Both the position numbers and the translations under genes were made by a program. Positions 1 through 11,779 of a stretch of DNA of 64,000 nt are shown piece after piece (the first letter of the stretch is position 1; every line of letters starts with the position of its first letter). The notes beneath the pieces are model-generated. The model did no database searches and was not told where the DNA came from. It saw only the letters and a list, made by a program, of their open reading frames with translations. The stretch comes from Zingiber officinale (Eukaryota > Streptophyta > Magnoliopsida > Zingiberales > Zingiberaceae): NCBI RefSeq assembly GCF_018446385.1, contig NC_055989.1:129855004-129919003 (forward strand). Reading direction: 5' to 3'.

Positions 1-412
1 GGGTTTCCAATCCGCGACCTATATAACCAAGGCTTAGGAGCTTGGTTATAGTTAACAAAATTAGTAGTGGTAAACCCTAATTAGTAGTCTACTAGTTCTC
101 AGGTGCTTGTGAGTGTTGTGGTGAGGTTTCTCCACCCACAAGGAGCGACTTGAGATAGCCGGAGTTTGCCGGGGGCTAATCCACCGATGGATAGGGATCG
201 TCCACCTTACGGACAGCCGTGGCGTAGGAGCTCTAATCTCCGAACCACGTTAAACGAATTTGTTAGCGGTTTGCATTTCCTTTTTTAGTTTTAGTCTTTA
301 GCTTGTTTGTTTTGTTTGTATTCCGCTGCGCAAGCTAACATTGTAGGAAGCTATCGATTTGGGAGCGTCGTCCATTCAACCCCTCTTCTAGCCGTCCACC
401 GATTCCTTACAC
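1..412 (+). mobile_element. 3' part of a copia-like LTR (fossil)
   Basis: The segment enters from the left edge and ends near 412 in a TACA terminus, preceded by text (CGTCCATTCAACCCCTC) of the kind seen at the ends of plant copia LTRs. No coding sequence of its own is visible. The sequence after it belongs to a different element, so this looks like an older LTR piece joined to, or invaded by, the next one. Family assignment rests on general appearance only. Confidence 0.4.
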
Positions 413-1747
413 TTATAACTTCATAATTTTGTTTGTTAAAGGACTTAAAATTTTTGAAAAATTACCCTTAGATTTTTTTTGGTACCCCATTTTTTATGTG
501 ATCAAAAGGGGAAAAGGAAAGATTAAGTCTAGGGGAAGGTAGCTTAACTTTTTCAATTTTTGCACTTTATTGTAAAATTTATTACTTTTAATTTATGTTG
601 GTTTACTCTAACTTAACTTGGGTTACTCACATTAAAAAGGGGGAGATTGTTGGTACCTCAAGGTAGTTTTGATGTGATTAAACAAGTTAAGTTAGGTCAT
701 GTTGTGTTTAACCTTGTGTCTAAGTGTGCAGGAACTTAGGAGCATAGGAAGTCGAGCAAAAGACGCAACTAGCGAGAAGGACGGCACGGGAGAGAGTCGA
801 TGGGCTCGATGCTTCTGAGGGACGAGGTGTTGCGGAAGAGTACACTATCGAACAAGAAGGGAGCGTGCGGTGTTTCCGAGGGACGAGAAGCCTGAGCAAA
901 AAATTGCTCAAGGAGCAAAAGACGCAGCTAGCGAGAAGGTCGGTACGAGAGAGAGCCGATGGGCTCGGTGCATCCGTGGAACGGAGAGCTGCGGAAGAGT
1001 ACGCTGGCGGACGAGAAGAAAACACGCGGTTATTCGGTGGGACGAGAAGCCGGAGCGGAAGCTTGCTCGAGAAGGTCGGAAGTTGGGTTCGGGTGAGCCC
1101 TATTCTGGATGACCGAAATCACCCAAGCGAGTGGAAATACCCGGACTGAAGCAAGCGGAGTCGAAGCTGAAGGCCCAAAGAGAAAGTCAACAAAATCTTG
1201 ACTTTCCCCTTTGGGGCGCCTGGAACGATTTCGAGCGCCCAGAGCAGTCTAGGGTGCCTTGAACCATTCCTAGCGCCCGGAGTAGTCCGAGCATCTGGAA
1301 CTCAAGTTTTAGCCATTTCGATGTGGTCTTTGACTGTTACATCGGGGATAAGTTTTTATCCCACTCCAGGCGTCTAAAACCCTTCCAGGCGCCCAACCAA
1401 GGCTATAAATATAATCTTGGTCCCAGAAGCTAAATACAACATTCATTCTTGCAACAACACTTGTACACATCTCAGTTTTTGTTTAACTTTTTATTTTCTG
1501 TGCTTTCACTGTTGTAAAGAGGCTTCTCCGCCTAAAGGAGAAACTAGTGCTACTTTATTCCTTTGATTAACAATCTCCTCGGTTGTAACCAAGTAAATCT
1601 CTGAGCTTCTGCTTTTCTGTTTATTTATTATTTAATGAAAGTAGTCTTTAATTAAGTTATTTGACTGAGAAAAGTATGTTTTGTTTTTATTTGTGCGGGG
1701 GCTATTCACCCCCCCCCCCTTCCAGTCGGTCGTCAAAGGTCATAACA
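413..1747 (+). mobile_element. 3' end of a copia-type (SIRE/Maximus-like) retrotransposon: polypurine tract plus 3' LTR
   Basis: A polypurine tract (AAAAAGGGGGAGA, 634-646) is followed by an LTR starting TGTTGG at 648 and ending ATAACA at 1747, about 1.1 kb. The LTR contains a TATA-like CTATAAATA near 1404 and a C-rich run close to its end. A second full-length copy of this LTR family lies inverted at 13113-13967 and a fragment at about 1979-2245. The rest of the element would lie off the left edge or is lost. The short open frames in the LTR have no recognisable domain. Fossil. Confidence 0.65.
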
Positions 1748-1978
1748 ATCAATTGGGAGCATTGCGAGAGTACAGTGAGGGCCAGAATTGACTGGGCTTG
1801 GGGTGATCGATTGAAGTATTTCCACAAGAGCATAGTGAGGTCTGGAATCGATTGATCAATCGATTGAGCTTAGGTCAATCGATTAATCAATCAATTGAGC
1901 TTAGGTTAATCGATTGAGCTTAGGTCAATCGATTGAGACAATTGATTAGAGTGCTTTTGTGAGAATGGAAAATTTTTT
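1748..1978 (+). mobile_element. fragment of the CAATCGATT-rich LTR family
   Basis: This stretch repeats AATCGATT/CAATCGATT words and the phrase GCACAGTGAGG-like that recur at 9660-9900 inside the solo LTR at 8934-10405. It is best read as a short, end-less fragment of that same LTR family, caught between two copia LTR pieces. Confidence 0.5.
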
Positions 1979-2245
1979 GGCCTTCTCAAGCAACCTTCAA
2001 CTCCGACCTCTTGTCTCTCAGAATCGCCGCACACTTCCTTCTTGTTTCCCAGTGTATTCTTCCGCAGCGCCTAGTTCCTCAAACGCACCAAGCCTGTTGA
2101 TTCTCTCCTGTGTCGTCATTCTCACTAGCTGCATCTTTTGCTCTACTTCCTGTGCTCTTAAGCTCCAGCACACTTAGACACAAGGATCAAACCATAACAG
2201 GATCAGAACCTAACTTGACTTGGTTGATTACATCAAAATTTTCAC
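1979..2245 (-). mobile_element. inverted LTR fragment, same family as 648-1747
   Basis: The reverse complement matches the first part of the LTR at 648-1747, including the stretches giving CTAAGTGTGC and AAGTTAGGT. It lacks the TGTTGG terminus and the distal part. It directly abuts the decayed hAT-type gene that starts at about 2268. Fossil fragment. Confidence 0.6.
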
Positions 2246-2267
2246 GGAGTACTTACACAACACTCTC

Positions 2268-3540
2268 ACTTAAAGGAGAACCTATGTCCATTTTACATAT
2301 ATTGTTTTGCCTATCAGCTTCAACTAGCTAGCTCTTATAACTGTGGCTAAGAAAAATCTTTTGATTTCTAATTCCTTTCGTATTATTGTTGATGTGGTAA
2401 ATATTGTTGGATAATCTCGCAATGATTTTGATCTTCTTCAGGAGAAACATTCAGATTTGATTGTTGAGACAATGGAGAGAAGTGAGATTTTAAGTAGTCG
2501 GGGACTTAATCAAAAACTGCCCTTCAATGTGTTGAAGATACACGTTGAGGGTCACATTATAATTCTTTGATAAACTTAATTTTTATGTTCTCTATTGTCA
2601 GTGATGTGCTTGAAATGATTTCAGAAGATGATTCTAGTTCTCCTGACAAAAAACCTAAGACATTTAATTTATTGAAGTTAATATTTTCATTTGATTTTGC
2701 ATTTGACTTAAACTTGATTCATGTTTTAGGGATTTCGAATGAATTGCCAATAACATTACAAAAGAAAGATCAAGATATTATGAATGCAATATATTTGATA
2801 CAAGTATGCAAACACCGACTCCAAAGTATAAGAGATGATAGTTGAGATTCATTTTTAGATAAAGTTCACTATTTTTTTCAATAATATTATATTAATGTTA
2901 TCAAAATAGATAATATGTTCACACGTCAGGCACCACATGGTCATTCCCATCGTAATCCATAAAAAGTGACAAATTTGCATCATTATTGTGTTAATTTATT
3001 TTATAATATTATTGATATGCAACTTTAATAGTTAAATGATTGTTTCTCATAGGCAAATACAAGTTACTCCTTTGTATAACCTGTTTGTGTCCATAAAACT
3101 CTTTTTAGGTTTTTGACTAGAAAAAATTAATGTAACTAGTTGAGTTTTATCCATAAGATTATGAAGATTTGATCTTATTGTACTTGATGATCAAGTTGAA
3201 ATTTATATATGTAATATGTGTTTTAACAAAGCATTTTAAGGATTGAAAGACCTTGGTGATCTTTCAGTGAAATTAATTATGTCAAAGAAAATATGGTATA
3301 CGCATAGATTTATAAGCTTTTGATATTAATATTAATTCTACTGATTGCAACTACGATTGTAGAGAGATTATTTTCCACCATGAGAATTATGAAAGATAGG
3401 TTTGCACAATTAAATGAATGATGATTAAATGAATGATAGTTTATTGTCTATGTAAAGAAATATATGTTTCTAACTGTTGATAATGAAGTTATTTTACAAC
3501 AAATTTAAAACATTATAATTTAAAAAGAACAATAGTAAAT
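2268..3540 (+). pseudogene. decayed hAT-type transposase-like gene, copy A (3' two thirds)
   Basis: Broken coding sequence of the plant TTF/MYM-type zinc-finger, DUF4371 plus hAT-dimerisation protein family. The longest open piece (2567-2845) reads INLIFMFSIVSDVLEMISED, then FNLLKLIFSFDFAFDLNL and KDQDIMNAIYLIQVCKHRLQ. Near 3340-3400 one frame gives ATTIVERLFSTMRIMKDR, the hAT C-terminal dimerisation signature. Several stops and frame changes separate these blocks, so it cannot make a full protein. The N-terminal DUF4371 part is missing here but present in copy B at 11.8-12.3 kb. Domain naming is from memory of the family. Confidence 0.65.
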
Positions 3541-4071
3541 TAATTATTTTATATTTATTTATCATTATAAAATTATATATATATTTTATTTCATTAGTTA
3601 TATTATATTATTTCATATACATTGAATGAAGATCCTAGTTCAAATGAAGTAGGTGGCGTTTAGTTAAATAGTAGGAATGATTATAGGGTATGAGTTTGAT
3701 AGTAAAATATAATGAAAATGAGAATGAAAATGAAATTCATCTAGTTATATGAGTTTGGTTGATTCCTATAAATTTAGAAATCATTCTCAAACTCATAACT
3801 CAAACATTATCTTTTACTATCATTTCATTCTCTTATTCCTAAATTCATCAACCAAATACCCCCTTAATTTCTAATAGTTAATAATAAAATTATTATATTA
3901 TGATATTTTTAAAGTCAGTATTAATATTGTATAATAATATTATAAAATATTAAGAATGTGAGAAAAATATAAGACGATATTATTTTATAGATATTATTTT
4001 TATAGAGTGTGTCGTAAAAAAATAAACTATAAGAATATTTATACCTGTCTTTAAATACCAGTGTCTCTTGA

Positions 4072-4074
<3 letters not shown>

Positions 4075-4110
<36 letters not shown>
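4075..4110. repeat. (AT)n microsatellite
   Basis: Uninterrupted AT dinucleotide run of about 36 bp. A longer AT run (16666-16717) lies at the equivalent place in the paralogous segment. Confidence 0.9.
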
Positions 4111-4112
<2 letters not shown>

Positions 4113-4376
4113 GAATCTCAAAGATTTCAACGTACCTCTTGGCCACTTTTTTTCTCATTCATTCGTCAACATAGCAATAAAGTGCAGATTGTCCAGTCTA
4201 CTCTTCACACCTCGAACACTGATCTTTTTCAAGCCCATGCTAGCCAGATATTTTCCTGGAATTTTTTTATTCATTTAATTAATTTCACAATCTGTTTTCC
4301 TTCAGACATATTAAATGGAAAACAGTTTGCGTGAATCTAGTCGCAATAAATCTTTTTATCTAATTTTATTTTTTTG
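4111..4376. repeat. paralogous segment A, left part (matches 16719-16975)
   Basis: After the AT run, this stretch matches 16719-16975 closely, for example AATAAAGTGCAGATT and CAGTCTACTCTTCACACCTCG occur in both. The match stops near 4376 and resumes at 7585, so copy A carries about 3.2 kb that copy B lacks at this point. Confidence 0.75.
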
Positions 4377-4489
4377 TTGTTAAGGCATTGGAAGATTTTT
4401 TACCACTCCTCCCTCACTCTTTGCCCTACCTGTCATCGAAAAGTAAGAAACCGGCCGGGTTTGAAATATCAAACCCAATTTGTTAAGCT

Positions 4490-4735
4490 TCTTTGTTTAT
4501 TTTTAAAAGTCCCGAGTTATGATATCATAATAGAATATTAGAGTGTTATGATATTATAATAGAATATTTAAATAATTATCATCTAGTTATTTATTGTTCG
4601 ATTTCTAATTATGATATATTTATAAAAAAAAATTCAAAATAGAAGGTGCAATCAAAAGATATTAGACTTCTGAGATGATCGTCACATACGTTTTTCGATT
4701 TATCCTGGTGGTCGGTGGAAAATTTCAATGAGACT
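4490..4735. repeat. SINE-like repeat, older copy
   Basis: Shares an order of blocks with 4770-4980: a short GTTCGATTTC box-B-like word, a TATTTATA stretch, then GCAATCAAA, a GATTTATCCTG word and a GGAAAATTT end. It is more diverged and AT-rich at its 5' side. It contains no coding sequence. Confidence 0.4.
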
Positions 4736-4769
4736 GGACAATCATTTCAGGGATAGTCAATGAGACTAA

Positions 4770-4980
4770 CTGAGATTATTATTTTTTATCCCCGAGGTCA
4801 TGGTGCCGTGATAGGATATCCAAGGTGTCACCCAGATACTCGGGGTTCGATCCCTAACTATGACGTATTTATACGAATTTTTCCTCAAAGTGGAGAGAGC
4901 AATCAAAGGATGTTGAACTTTTGGATAACTATCGCGTGCGATTCTCGATTTATCCTGATGATCAATGAAAAATTTTAATT
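4770..4980 (+). repeat. SINE-like, probably tRNA-derived repeat
   Basis: Contains GGTTCGATCCC at about 4845-4855, which matches a pol III B box, with a weak A-box-like TGGTGCCGTGATAGG some 45 bp upstream. It lies in tandem with the older copy at 4490-4735. No target-site duplication could be identified with confidence. Confidence 0.45.
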
Positions 4981-5934
4981 AAAATTATTATTATTATTTT
5001 TTAATTTTTAGTAATGGCCATGTTAAAAAACTAAAAATTCATCCACCATTGGAGATGCCCTAGGGCATCCACAACGAAGGTTTTTTACGACTTTTTTATT
5101 TTTATCGTTCCTTTGTGCATGTCATCACAAATTAAGAAATTGGGTTCATTTTTAAAACTATTTTCTTGATCTCTCTCTTCAATTTTGGTGGAGTCACACA
5201 AAAAGCCAAAAGCCTTCCTCACCAATCGAAATGTTCTAAGGCCATCTCCAATCATAAAACTCATTTTGGTACATTTTCACCACTAATTTAGAGTGTTTCA
5301 GCCCCAAATATTTTTCCACTCCAACTAATACATGTCATTTTCTGCCCTAAATAAAATATTTTTTAGGATATTCTATTTTTTCATCTTATAATTATTATTC
5401 AAGATACATATTAATATTAATTTGTTAAAACACTAATTTTAAATTTAAAAGTAAAATAATGTACCAAAATTCATACATAATTAAATAAAAAAAACATCCA
5501 TTTTAAATTTAAAATATTTATAATATTAAATAATATAACAAATATTTTAAATATTACTTATTTAAGTTAATAACTAATATAAATTTATAATATATAAAAT
5601 GCACATAATAAATTTAATTAAATTAAATAATATTAATTTATAATATTTAGGAATATTTTAAATATAAATTTAATATTATAATAGATTATATTGAAGGAAA
5701 TAGTTTTCTAAAGTAGAAAAGATAGGGAAAAAAACTCGCACTTGTGACGTTTAGTTTAAGGGTTTAGGAATGAAGGAATCATTCCCAAACTTTATATTTG
5801 GTTGATGGGAATGGAATCAAGATTTTGAAATAAAACCTAAAAATATATGTATTGATGAAACTCACTCTTCCCTTGGATTTTAATAGGAATGAGAATAAAA
5901 ATTAAGTTTTGGACAAAAATACTTTTAATATATT
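4981..5934. other. AT-rich intergenic DNA with possible MITE remnants
   Basis: No gene seen. GGAGATGCCCTAGGGCATCC at 5054-5073 contains the palindrome GATGCCCTAGGGCATC, and GGCCATCTCCAATC occurs at about 5242; both words are typical of short plant inverted-repeat elements. Their outer limits cannot be fixed by eye. The remainder is AT-rich simple sequence. Confidence 0.3.
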
Positions 5935-6570
5935 TGTTCAATTTTACTTTCTCTCTCCTCATTCTCTCATGATATTTTCTCTCTCCTCATTTTCTCTCAT
6001 CATATATTCTCTATCATTTTCTCTCTGTATTCTCTCTCATTACTCTCTCTCCTTATTTTCTGTCTCTTTATTCTCTTCTATCATATTTTCTCTTTCATTA
6101 TACTTTCTCTCCCATTACACATTCTCTTCTCATTTTTTTCATTTCACTTTCTCTCTCATAATACTTTCTCTTTCTTCAATTTCTCCTACCACACTTTCTC
6201 TTATCATTTTCTCTCATCACACTTTCCCTCTCTTCATTCTCTCCCATCACACTCTCTCTCCTCATTTTCTCTCATTGCATTTTCTCTCTCAACATTCTCT
6301 CCCTCCTCAATCTTTACTCATTTTCTTTCGTCACACTTTCTCTCTCTTCATTTTTTCTTATCATACTTTCTCTCTCAACACATTTTCTTTCTCGTCATAT
6401 TTTTGCTCTTCTCAATTTCTCCCTATCACACTCTCTTCTCATTTTCTCTCACCACACTTTCCCTATTTTCATTTTTTTCCCATCATACTTTCTCTCATCA
6501 TTCTCTCTTATCATATTTTTTTCTCCCATTTAATTTTCCCTCACATCTAATTCTAATTTCTCTTATTTTT
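5935..6570. repeat. pyrimidine-rich low-complexity tract (TCTCTC/CATTTTCTC)
   Basis: About 630 bp of imperfect units such as CTCATTTTCTCTCATCA on the plus strand. The tract is open in one frame for 213 codons only because it almost lacks purine-rich stop codons; the predicted Ser/Phe/Leu/His-only protein is not credible. Confidence 0.8.
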
Positions 6571-6848
6571 CTCTAAAGATAAAAAAAAAATTAAGTTCAT
6601 TTCCATTAAAAATATTTAATTAACTAAATATTATTTTTAAAAATAATACCTAACCTTATACTTATTCTTATTTTATAATATTATAATATCTATTCTCATT
6701 CTAATTTCACTAAAAGCCATCTAAATTTAACTGACACAAAAATGATACAAATTTAAAGTATGTTTAGTGGCTTTTTTTATATTAAAATGGTGTAAAAACG
6801 GACTGTTATAATTACTGCAGCCAAATGTATAATTACTGCAGCCAAAGG

Positions 6849-7584
6849 TAGGGTTGTAAACAAGCCGAGTCGAGCCGAGCCGAGCTTTGCGGTGTTCAAA
6901 TTTATTTGATAAGATAATCGAGTCGAGCCGAGTTAAGCTTAAAATGAACCAAGCTTTTGAAATGAGTGTTCAAGCTTGGCTTGGTTTATTTTTTATGAGC
7001 TTGAGCTTGTTTGAAACTTGGCTTGAGCTTGGTTCGTTTAGATGTTATCAAGCTCTCAATTAAAGCTTGGTTTGAGCTTGGCTTGAGTTTGGTTCGTTTA
7101 GATGTTATCAAACTCTCAATTCAAGTTTGGGTTGAGCTTGGTTCAAGCTTGGTTCGAGCTTGGTTCGAGCTTGGTTTGAGCATGGTTCGTTTAGATGTTA
7201 TCAAGCTCTCAATTTAAACTTATTTGATTGTTTGAAATTTTTAATTGTTTGATTGGTTATTAAGATTGATAATTTAAATTTATTTATTTATTTTATTTTA
7301 TTATTTATTTAGTATATTGAAAAAATTTTTATTAATAAATATTGTTCGTGAACATTGTTCGTGAATGTTGTTCGCGAACATTGTTCGTGAATGTTGTTCG
7401 CGAACATTGTTCACGAACGTTAACGAACTGAATACATATGTGTTCAAGCTTGTTTATTTAGCTTAACGAACTGTTCAAGATTATTTGTTTAATTAATCTA
7501 ATGTATATTGAACGAACATAAATAAATTTTTATCAAACTGAACACTAAACTTATTCATGAATACTTGATTCATTTACCGCCCTA
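6849..7584. mobile_element. hAT-type non-autonomous element, 736 bp, with perfect 8-bp TSD
   Basis: Starts TAGGGTTGTAAA and ends TTTACCGCCCTA, imperfect terminal inverted repeats, and is flanked by GCCAAAGG at 6841-6848 and 7585-7592, an exact 8-bp target-site duplication as expected for hAT elements. The interior has GAGCTTGGTTCGAGCTTGG-type repeats and GTTCGCGAACATT palindromes but no transposase. The unoccupied site (GCCAAAGG once) is present in the paralogous segment at 17031-17038. Relatives are at 31105-31803 and about 57645-57885. Confidence 0.85.
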
Positions 7585-7915
7585 GCCAAAGGTTCCTGCG
7601 CCACAAATGTATGTCACCACCTTTTTATTATTATTATTTGATAAAATTATTATTTAAAGAAAAATCTAATAGTGCGAAAAAGGACGGACGCACTTTGTTG
7701 ATGTTGGTGGCTGCGTGGCAGAAAAGGGCAGCACTTTTCGCATCTAGTGGCCAGAAATTTCTCTCTATCCTGCCCAATTTCTGTGGTTCCAGATATTTTC
7801 TTTTTACAGATATTTTTTTTTTTATATAATTTGCCCTCCCAATTCAGCAATTTTTTGTGGCTGCAGATATTTTGTGGAGATTTTTTATTCTTCCATCTCC
7901 GTCTGCCATTTAATT
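7585..7915. repeat. paralogous segment A, right part (matches 17031-17325)
   Basis: Matches 17031-17325 over about 300 bp, sharing CTCCTGCGCCACAAATGTATG-like text, GTGGCAGAAAAG and CATCTAGTGGCCAGAAAT. Short open frames on both strands occur in both copies but show no domain and differ by indels, so I do not call them genes. Confidence 0.75.
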
Positions 7916-8513
7916 CAATTTGACATATAAATTTAAATTATTCAAAACTAATTAATATTATTAAATGATATTAAATATTTTAAAAATCCATTCATATTTT
8001 ATAAAATTAAATATAATAATTAAAAGAGGTTATGAGCATTTTGAGATCCATCTAAAATTTAACAAATATTTTTAAATTTTTTAATAGTTATCTATCCAAT
8101 GATAAATCTCATCCATATATTAATATATCAGTTAATAATGCTCACTCTAAATATTAAAATATAAAAAAATATTATTTAATTTACATGATTCTTTAATTAT
8201 TTTCCCCCTTCCTTACTAATTTTTTAAGTGGAAGAGTTTTTAAGTGTAAGAGTAAGTGTTGGTCTGGAAACACTTTTATCATATAGAAGTGATTATTGGT
8301 AAAAAAAAAAATTTTAAGTGCATTCAGACTCTAAACTAAAGAAAAGATGTTCTATGGAAATAAATCGAGCTAACTTTTTCCTTAATTTTTTTTTATCATA
8401 ATACATAAAATAAATTGAAATCGATGTCTCCATTAGTCGAAAAAATATAGATAATTATATTTGAGAACGTTCGATTCCATATTCCATAGGGTGTTTCATT
8501 TCTACGTGTCGTT
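7916..8513. other. AT-rich intergenic DNA
   Basis: No open frame, RNA gene or repeat end recognised; mostly A/T runs. Confidence 0.6.
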
Positions 8514-8699
8514 TCAATGACCCATAGTCGCCCTTGATTGAAATTTGTAGGATGTTTTGCAATATTTACATTTTACACGTAATTCTCCAGACTGAAAAGT
8601 GACATTCTCAAAATATTTAGTAAAAATAAATAATTTTAAAGGAGTATCTTGAACCTTAAAAGTATCACCATCAATACTTCCTTGTGTCTTGAGTGTCAA
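8514..8699 (-). pseudogene. BED zinc-finger fragment of a hAT transposase (possible)
   Basis: Minus-strand open piece of 61 codons containing KCKYCKTSY followed by RATMGH, which resembles the C-x2-C ... H part of a BED finger at the N-terminus of RICESLEEPER/hAT transposases. The second histidine region and everything downstream is missing. Call rests on a short motif only. Confidence 0.35.
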
Positions 8700-8933
8700 A
8701 AGTTGCTGGAGCTCATGACTGATAAATTAAATATTGTGATCTACATTCAGTTTGATTATTTTCTTGCCCCTTCGTGAAAGAAATGATGAACCTTCTTCTA
8801 TTATAATTATAGAATTGAAGGCGAAAGTGATCAAAATTCTAGAATTGAGAATGAGAGTAGAGAAAATAGTGTGAAAATGATGAAATGAACTACTTATTTA
8901 TAGAGTTTGGAGAGTAACGAACACTAAATTATA

Positions 8934-10405
8934 TGTTGGTACAATTGTTCTCGGGTCAAGATTGACCAAGTTGACTAAGCTGGAATTAACTCGAGTTTGA
9001 GTTTGATGTTTGCCAATATGTGGGAGAGAAGTCAATTAGGTCAAGGAATGATCGAATACTTGATTGAGAAAGTCCTAACTAGAAGTTAGACAAGAGAAAG
9101 TTCTAATTGAAGGTTAGACAATAAAAAATCCTAATTGGAGGTTAGACAATAGAAAATTCTAATTCGAGGTTAAGCAACGGAAAGTCCTAACTGAGGTTAG
9201 GCAAAGGAAAGTCATAACTAAAGGTTAGACAACAAAAAATCCTAACTAAAAGTTAGGCAAGAGTAAGAAGTCTACTGAGTAACTAGTTTTAACTGGGGGT
9301 CAAGAGAAGTTCTAACTGAAGGTTATGTTGCAAAGGTGAGTAGTCTACCGAGTAATTAGTCCTAACTGGAGGTTAAACAAGGAAAATCCAATGAAAAGGT
9401 TGGCAAGAGAAAAATCCAAGTAGGTCAATAATGGTCGAATATTTGGTGAGAAAATCTAAGTGGCCCAAAGGTTGACTGAACACTTGGTGATCGGAAGTTG
9501 GCAAGGAAAAATTCAAGTGAATCAAGGAGGACCGGACACTTTGTGAAGAAGCCCTGACCGATCAAGGTTGATCGAATGTTAGGTAACGATAAGTTCCAAT
9601 GATTCACGAATGACTTTAGGGTTGGGTAAAGGAACCCTAAACTTAGGTTTATATTTTAAGATTGAGCAATCGATTAGTTCAATCAATTATGAGCTTTGCA
9701 AGAGCACAGTGAGGATCGGAATCAATTGGGTGATGTGTTTTCGTGAGAGCACAGTGAGGGCCGAAATCGATTAGTCAATCGATTGGGTTTAGGTCAATCT
9801 ATTGAGTCAATTGATTGGAGTGTTTTTCGCGAGAATAGAAAATTTTTGAATCGATTGGGTCAATTAATTAGAAGTTGTCAATTGATTGATATGACTCATC
9901 AATCGATTGGACGAGCGAAAAAGAGCCATTTTGTAGGTTTTGAACGATTGAGGTAACGCGATAATTGATTGGGGATGAGACTAATCGATTAGGAGACATC
10001 GAAAAATCCTAGAAAAGGGTTTTCCGTGGAGTTTCTTTGAAGCCAGTTCTTGAGAAGTTTAAAGTGAAGTGTTGTTGCATTTCCAACCGATCAAGAAGCA
10101 TTTCCAAGTAAGAAGAATGTAAGATTCATGTAAAGTTGTTTGTATTCATTGTATTTGCTTATATTTCTTGTTGTATTCCCATGCTCACGTTTGTACGAGG
10201 CTTCTCCACCTTAGAGAAGAAAGTTTCATAGTAAAGCTATGAGTAAGTAGACCCTTGAATTAGTCAATTCAAAGAGGTGGATACCAAGAAAAATCCAAAC
10301 ATTAATATTGTGATGATTATTCGTTTCAAGTTTTCACTGCAAATCAAGTTCAAAGAAACGAAACGAGCTATTCATCATCCCCTTTAGCTCATACATGTCC
10401 TAACA
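8934..10405 (+). mobile_element. solo LTR, copia-like, about 1.47 kb
   Basis: Begins TGTTGG and ends CCTAACA. The flanks are TTATA on the left and TTATG on the right, a 4/5 match to a 5-bp target-site duplication. No internal region follows, so it looks like a solo LTR left by recombination. It carries a tandem repeat at 9070-9420 and a block rich in CAATCGATT. A fragment of the same family is at 1748-1978. Fossil of moderate age. Confidence 0.65.
9070..9420. repeat. imperfect minisatellite inside the solo LTR
   Basis: Repeats of roughly 30 bp built on AAAGTCCTAACTGGAGGTT and AGACAA, about ten diverged units. No coding meaning seen. Confidence 0.65.
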
Positions 10406-11779
10406 TTATGGTCATTGATAAAAAAAAAATGATCAAATAATCTCAACTATACCAAAAAAGAAAAACCCTCTCCTTAATGGCTAGAACCACCCGTTAATCG
10501 ACGGTTCAAACAATTATAATTAAAAAAAAAATTGAACGGCCGGTTTATTTTAACAGTTTGAACCGCAGATTTGAATTGACTGTTAACCACTGGTTCCGAT
10601 GATTAATTGGGCCCCTAAATCATAACCGAACTGAGTATAGTTCAGATTCAGTTAATCGATTCGATCCATCCATCGATCCATCCATCGTCCACTTCTTAAG
10701 CCGACGTGCTTGATCAACTCCCACACAGAATGGATTAGCCCTCCTCATGGTACTTTTACGAATGTTCAGTCGCCGTCATGTGTATTATTGTTGCTTGCCT
10801 CGTTCCTTCCCTTTACTTTGTCACCTAGCCTTTGTCCCCTAATTACTCGCCCTGCTTCTCGTTGACCCCTCTTGGTTCGACTCCCTCGATCCAATTTGCT
10901 CCTCAATAATCGGCATAGAAAATAAAATTAAAAATCCCTCTTCTACGCAAACCTTAAACTAATGTTAGTTTTCTTTTTTCTTTCTTTTGTAGTGTTGTTA
11001 CTTAGGTTTTGAGCCAATAATATGCTTTAGAATTTTTATTTTTTGCTACTTGATTAATAACATTTGGGATGAAAAAATAATTGGTTTCATAGCTCATCTA
11101 TTTGTCATCGAGTCATGACTTCAGTATTTTCAAGTTTAGATTGTTAGTTTTAAAACTTAAAAGTTATTTATTTATTTTTTTATTCGTGATTTTGGTTAGA
11201 TTATGACTTGATTTAGAAATTATATATTATTTTTTTACCAATTTGATAATAATTACTAATTAGAAATCTTAAATTAGAGGTTTTATTTTTTACTTGCGTG
11301 GTAAAGTTTGGGCAATTTTTTAAAATACATTTATTATATATATTCTTATAATTTATTATTGTTAATCAAAAGTTCATTTTTTTATTATTTCATTAGGAGA
11401 CACTATATTTAATGGACTATCATGCATAGATTTTTTAAAAAAAATCCAGAGCTAGAAAAATAAAATAATAAGTTACAGTTGAAAATTTTGATTTTTAACC
11501 CCTACTTACAAATCCTGAAATAAAGATTATAACTTATGCTTATATAATGTTGACATTGGGGATTAAGTTCCAAGGATATATTTGTAAAAAGGTCTATGTC
11601 AACTTTTATGCTATGAATTATCAAAATAAAAATTCAGAGAAAGTCAATTTAAATGGTTCAATCTTTCATGATTTAAGAAATTTGATGATTGATATATATA
11701 ATATAGAAAAAGATGTTATATATTATTTGTATTGCTATATCTTCAAGATATTTAAGGGAAAATAAGTGGGAGGAGAGAC
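10406..11779. other. AT-rich intergenic DNA, no gene recognised
   Basis: Contains short open frames, including one at 11547-11765 (72 codons), with no recognised domain. It may include the decayed 5' end or an intron of the hAT-type gene whose recognisable part begins just downstream, but nothing in the sequence settles this. Confidence 0.4.

Noticed and set aside
4845-4855. tRNA gene suggested by a GGTTCGATCCC box
   Set aside because: No cloverleaf can be built around it; it is a SINE-type B box.
5909-6550. 213-codon open frame of Ser/Phe/Leu/His
   Set aside because: Pure low-complexity pyrimidine tract; stop codons are rare there by composition, and no domain or start context exists.
7611-7850. 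Conserved small protein shared with 17053-17341
   Set aside because: The DNA is paralogous, but the frames differ by indels and frame choice between copies, so the conservation is of DNA, not of protein.
9070-9420. Second CRISPR-like repeat ladder
   Set aside because: Units are contiguous and diverged without unique spacers; it is a minisatellite within a solo LTR.
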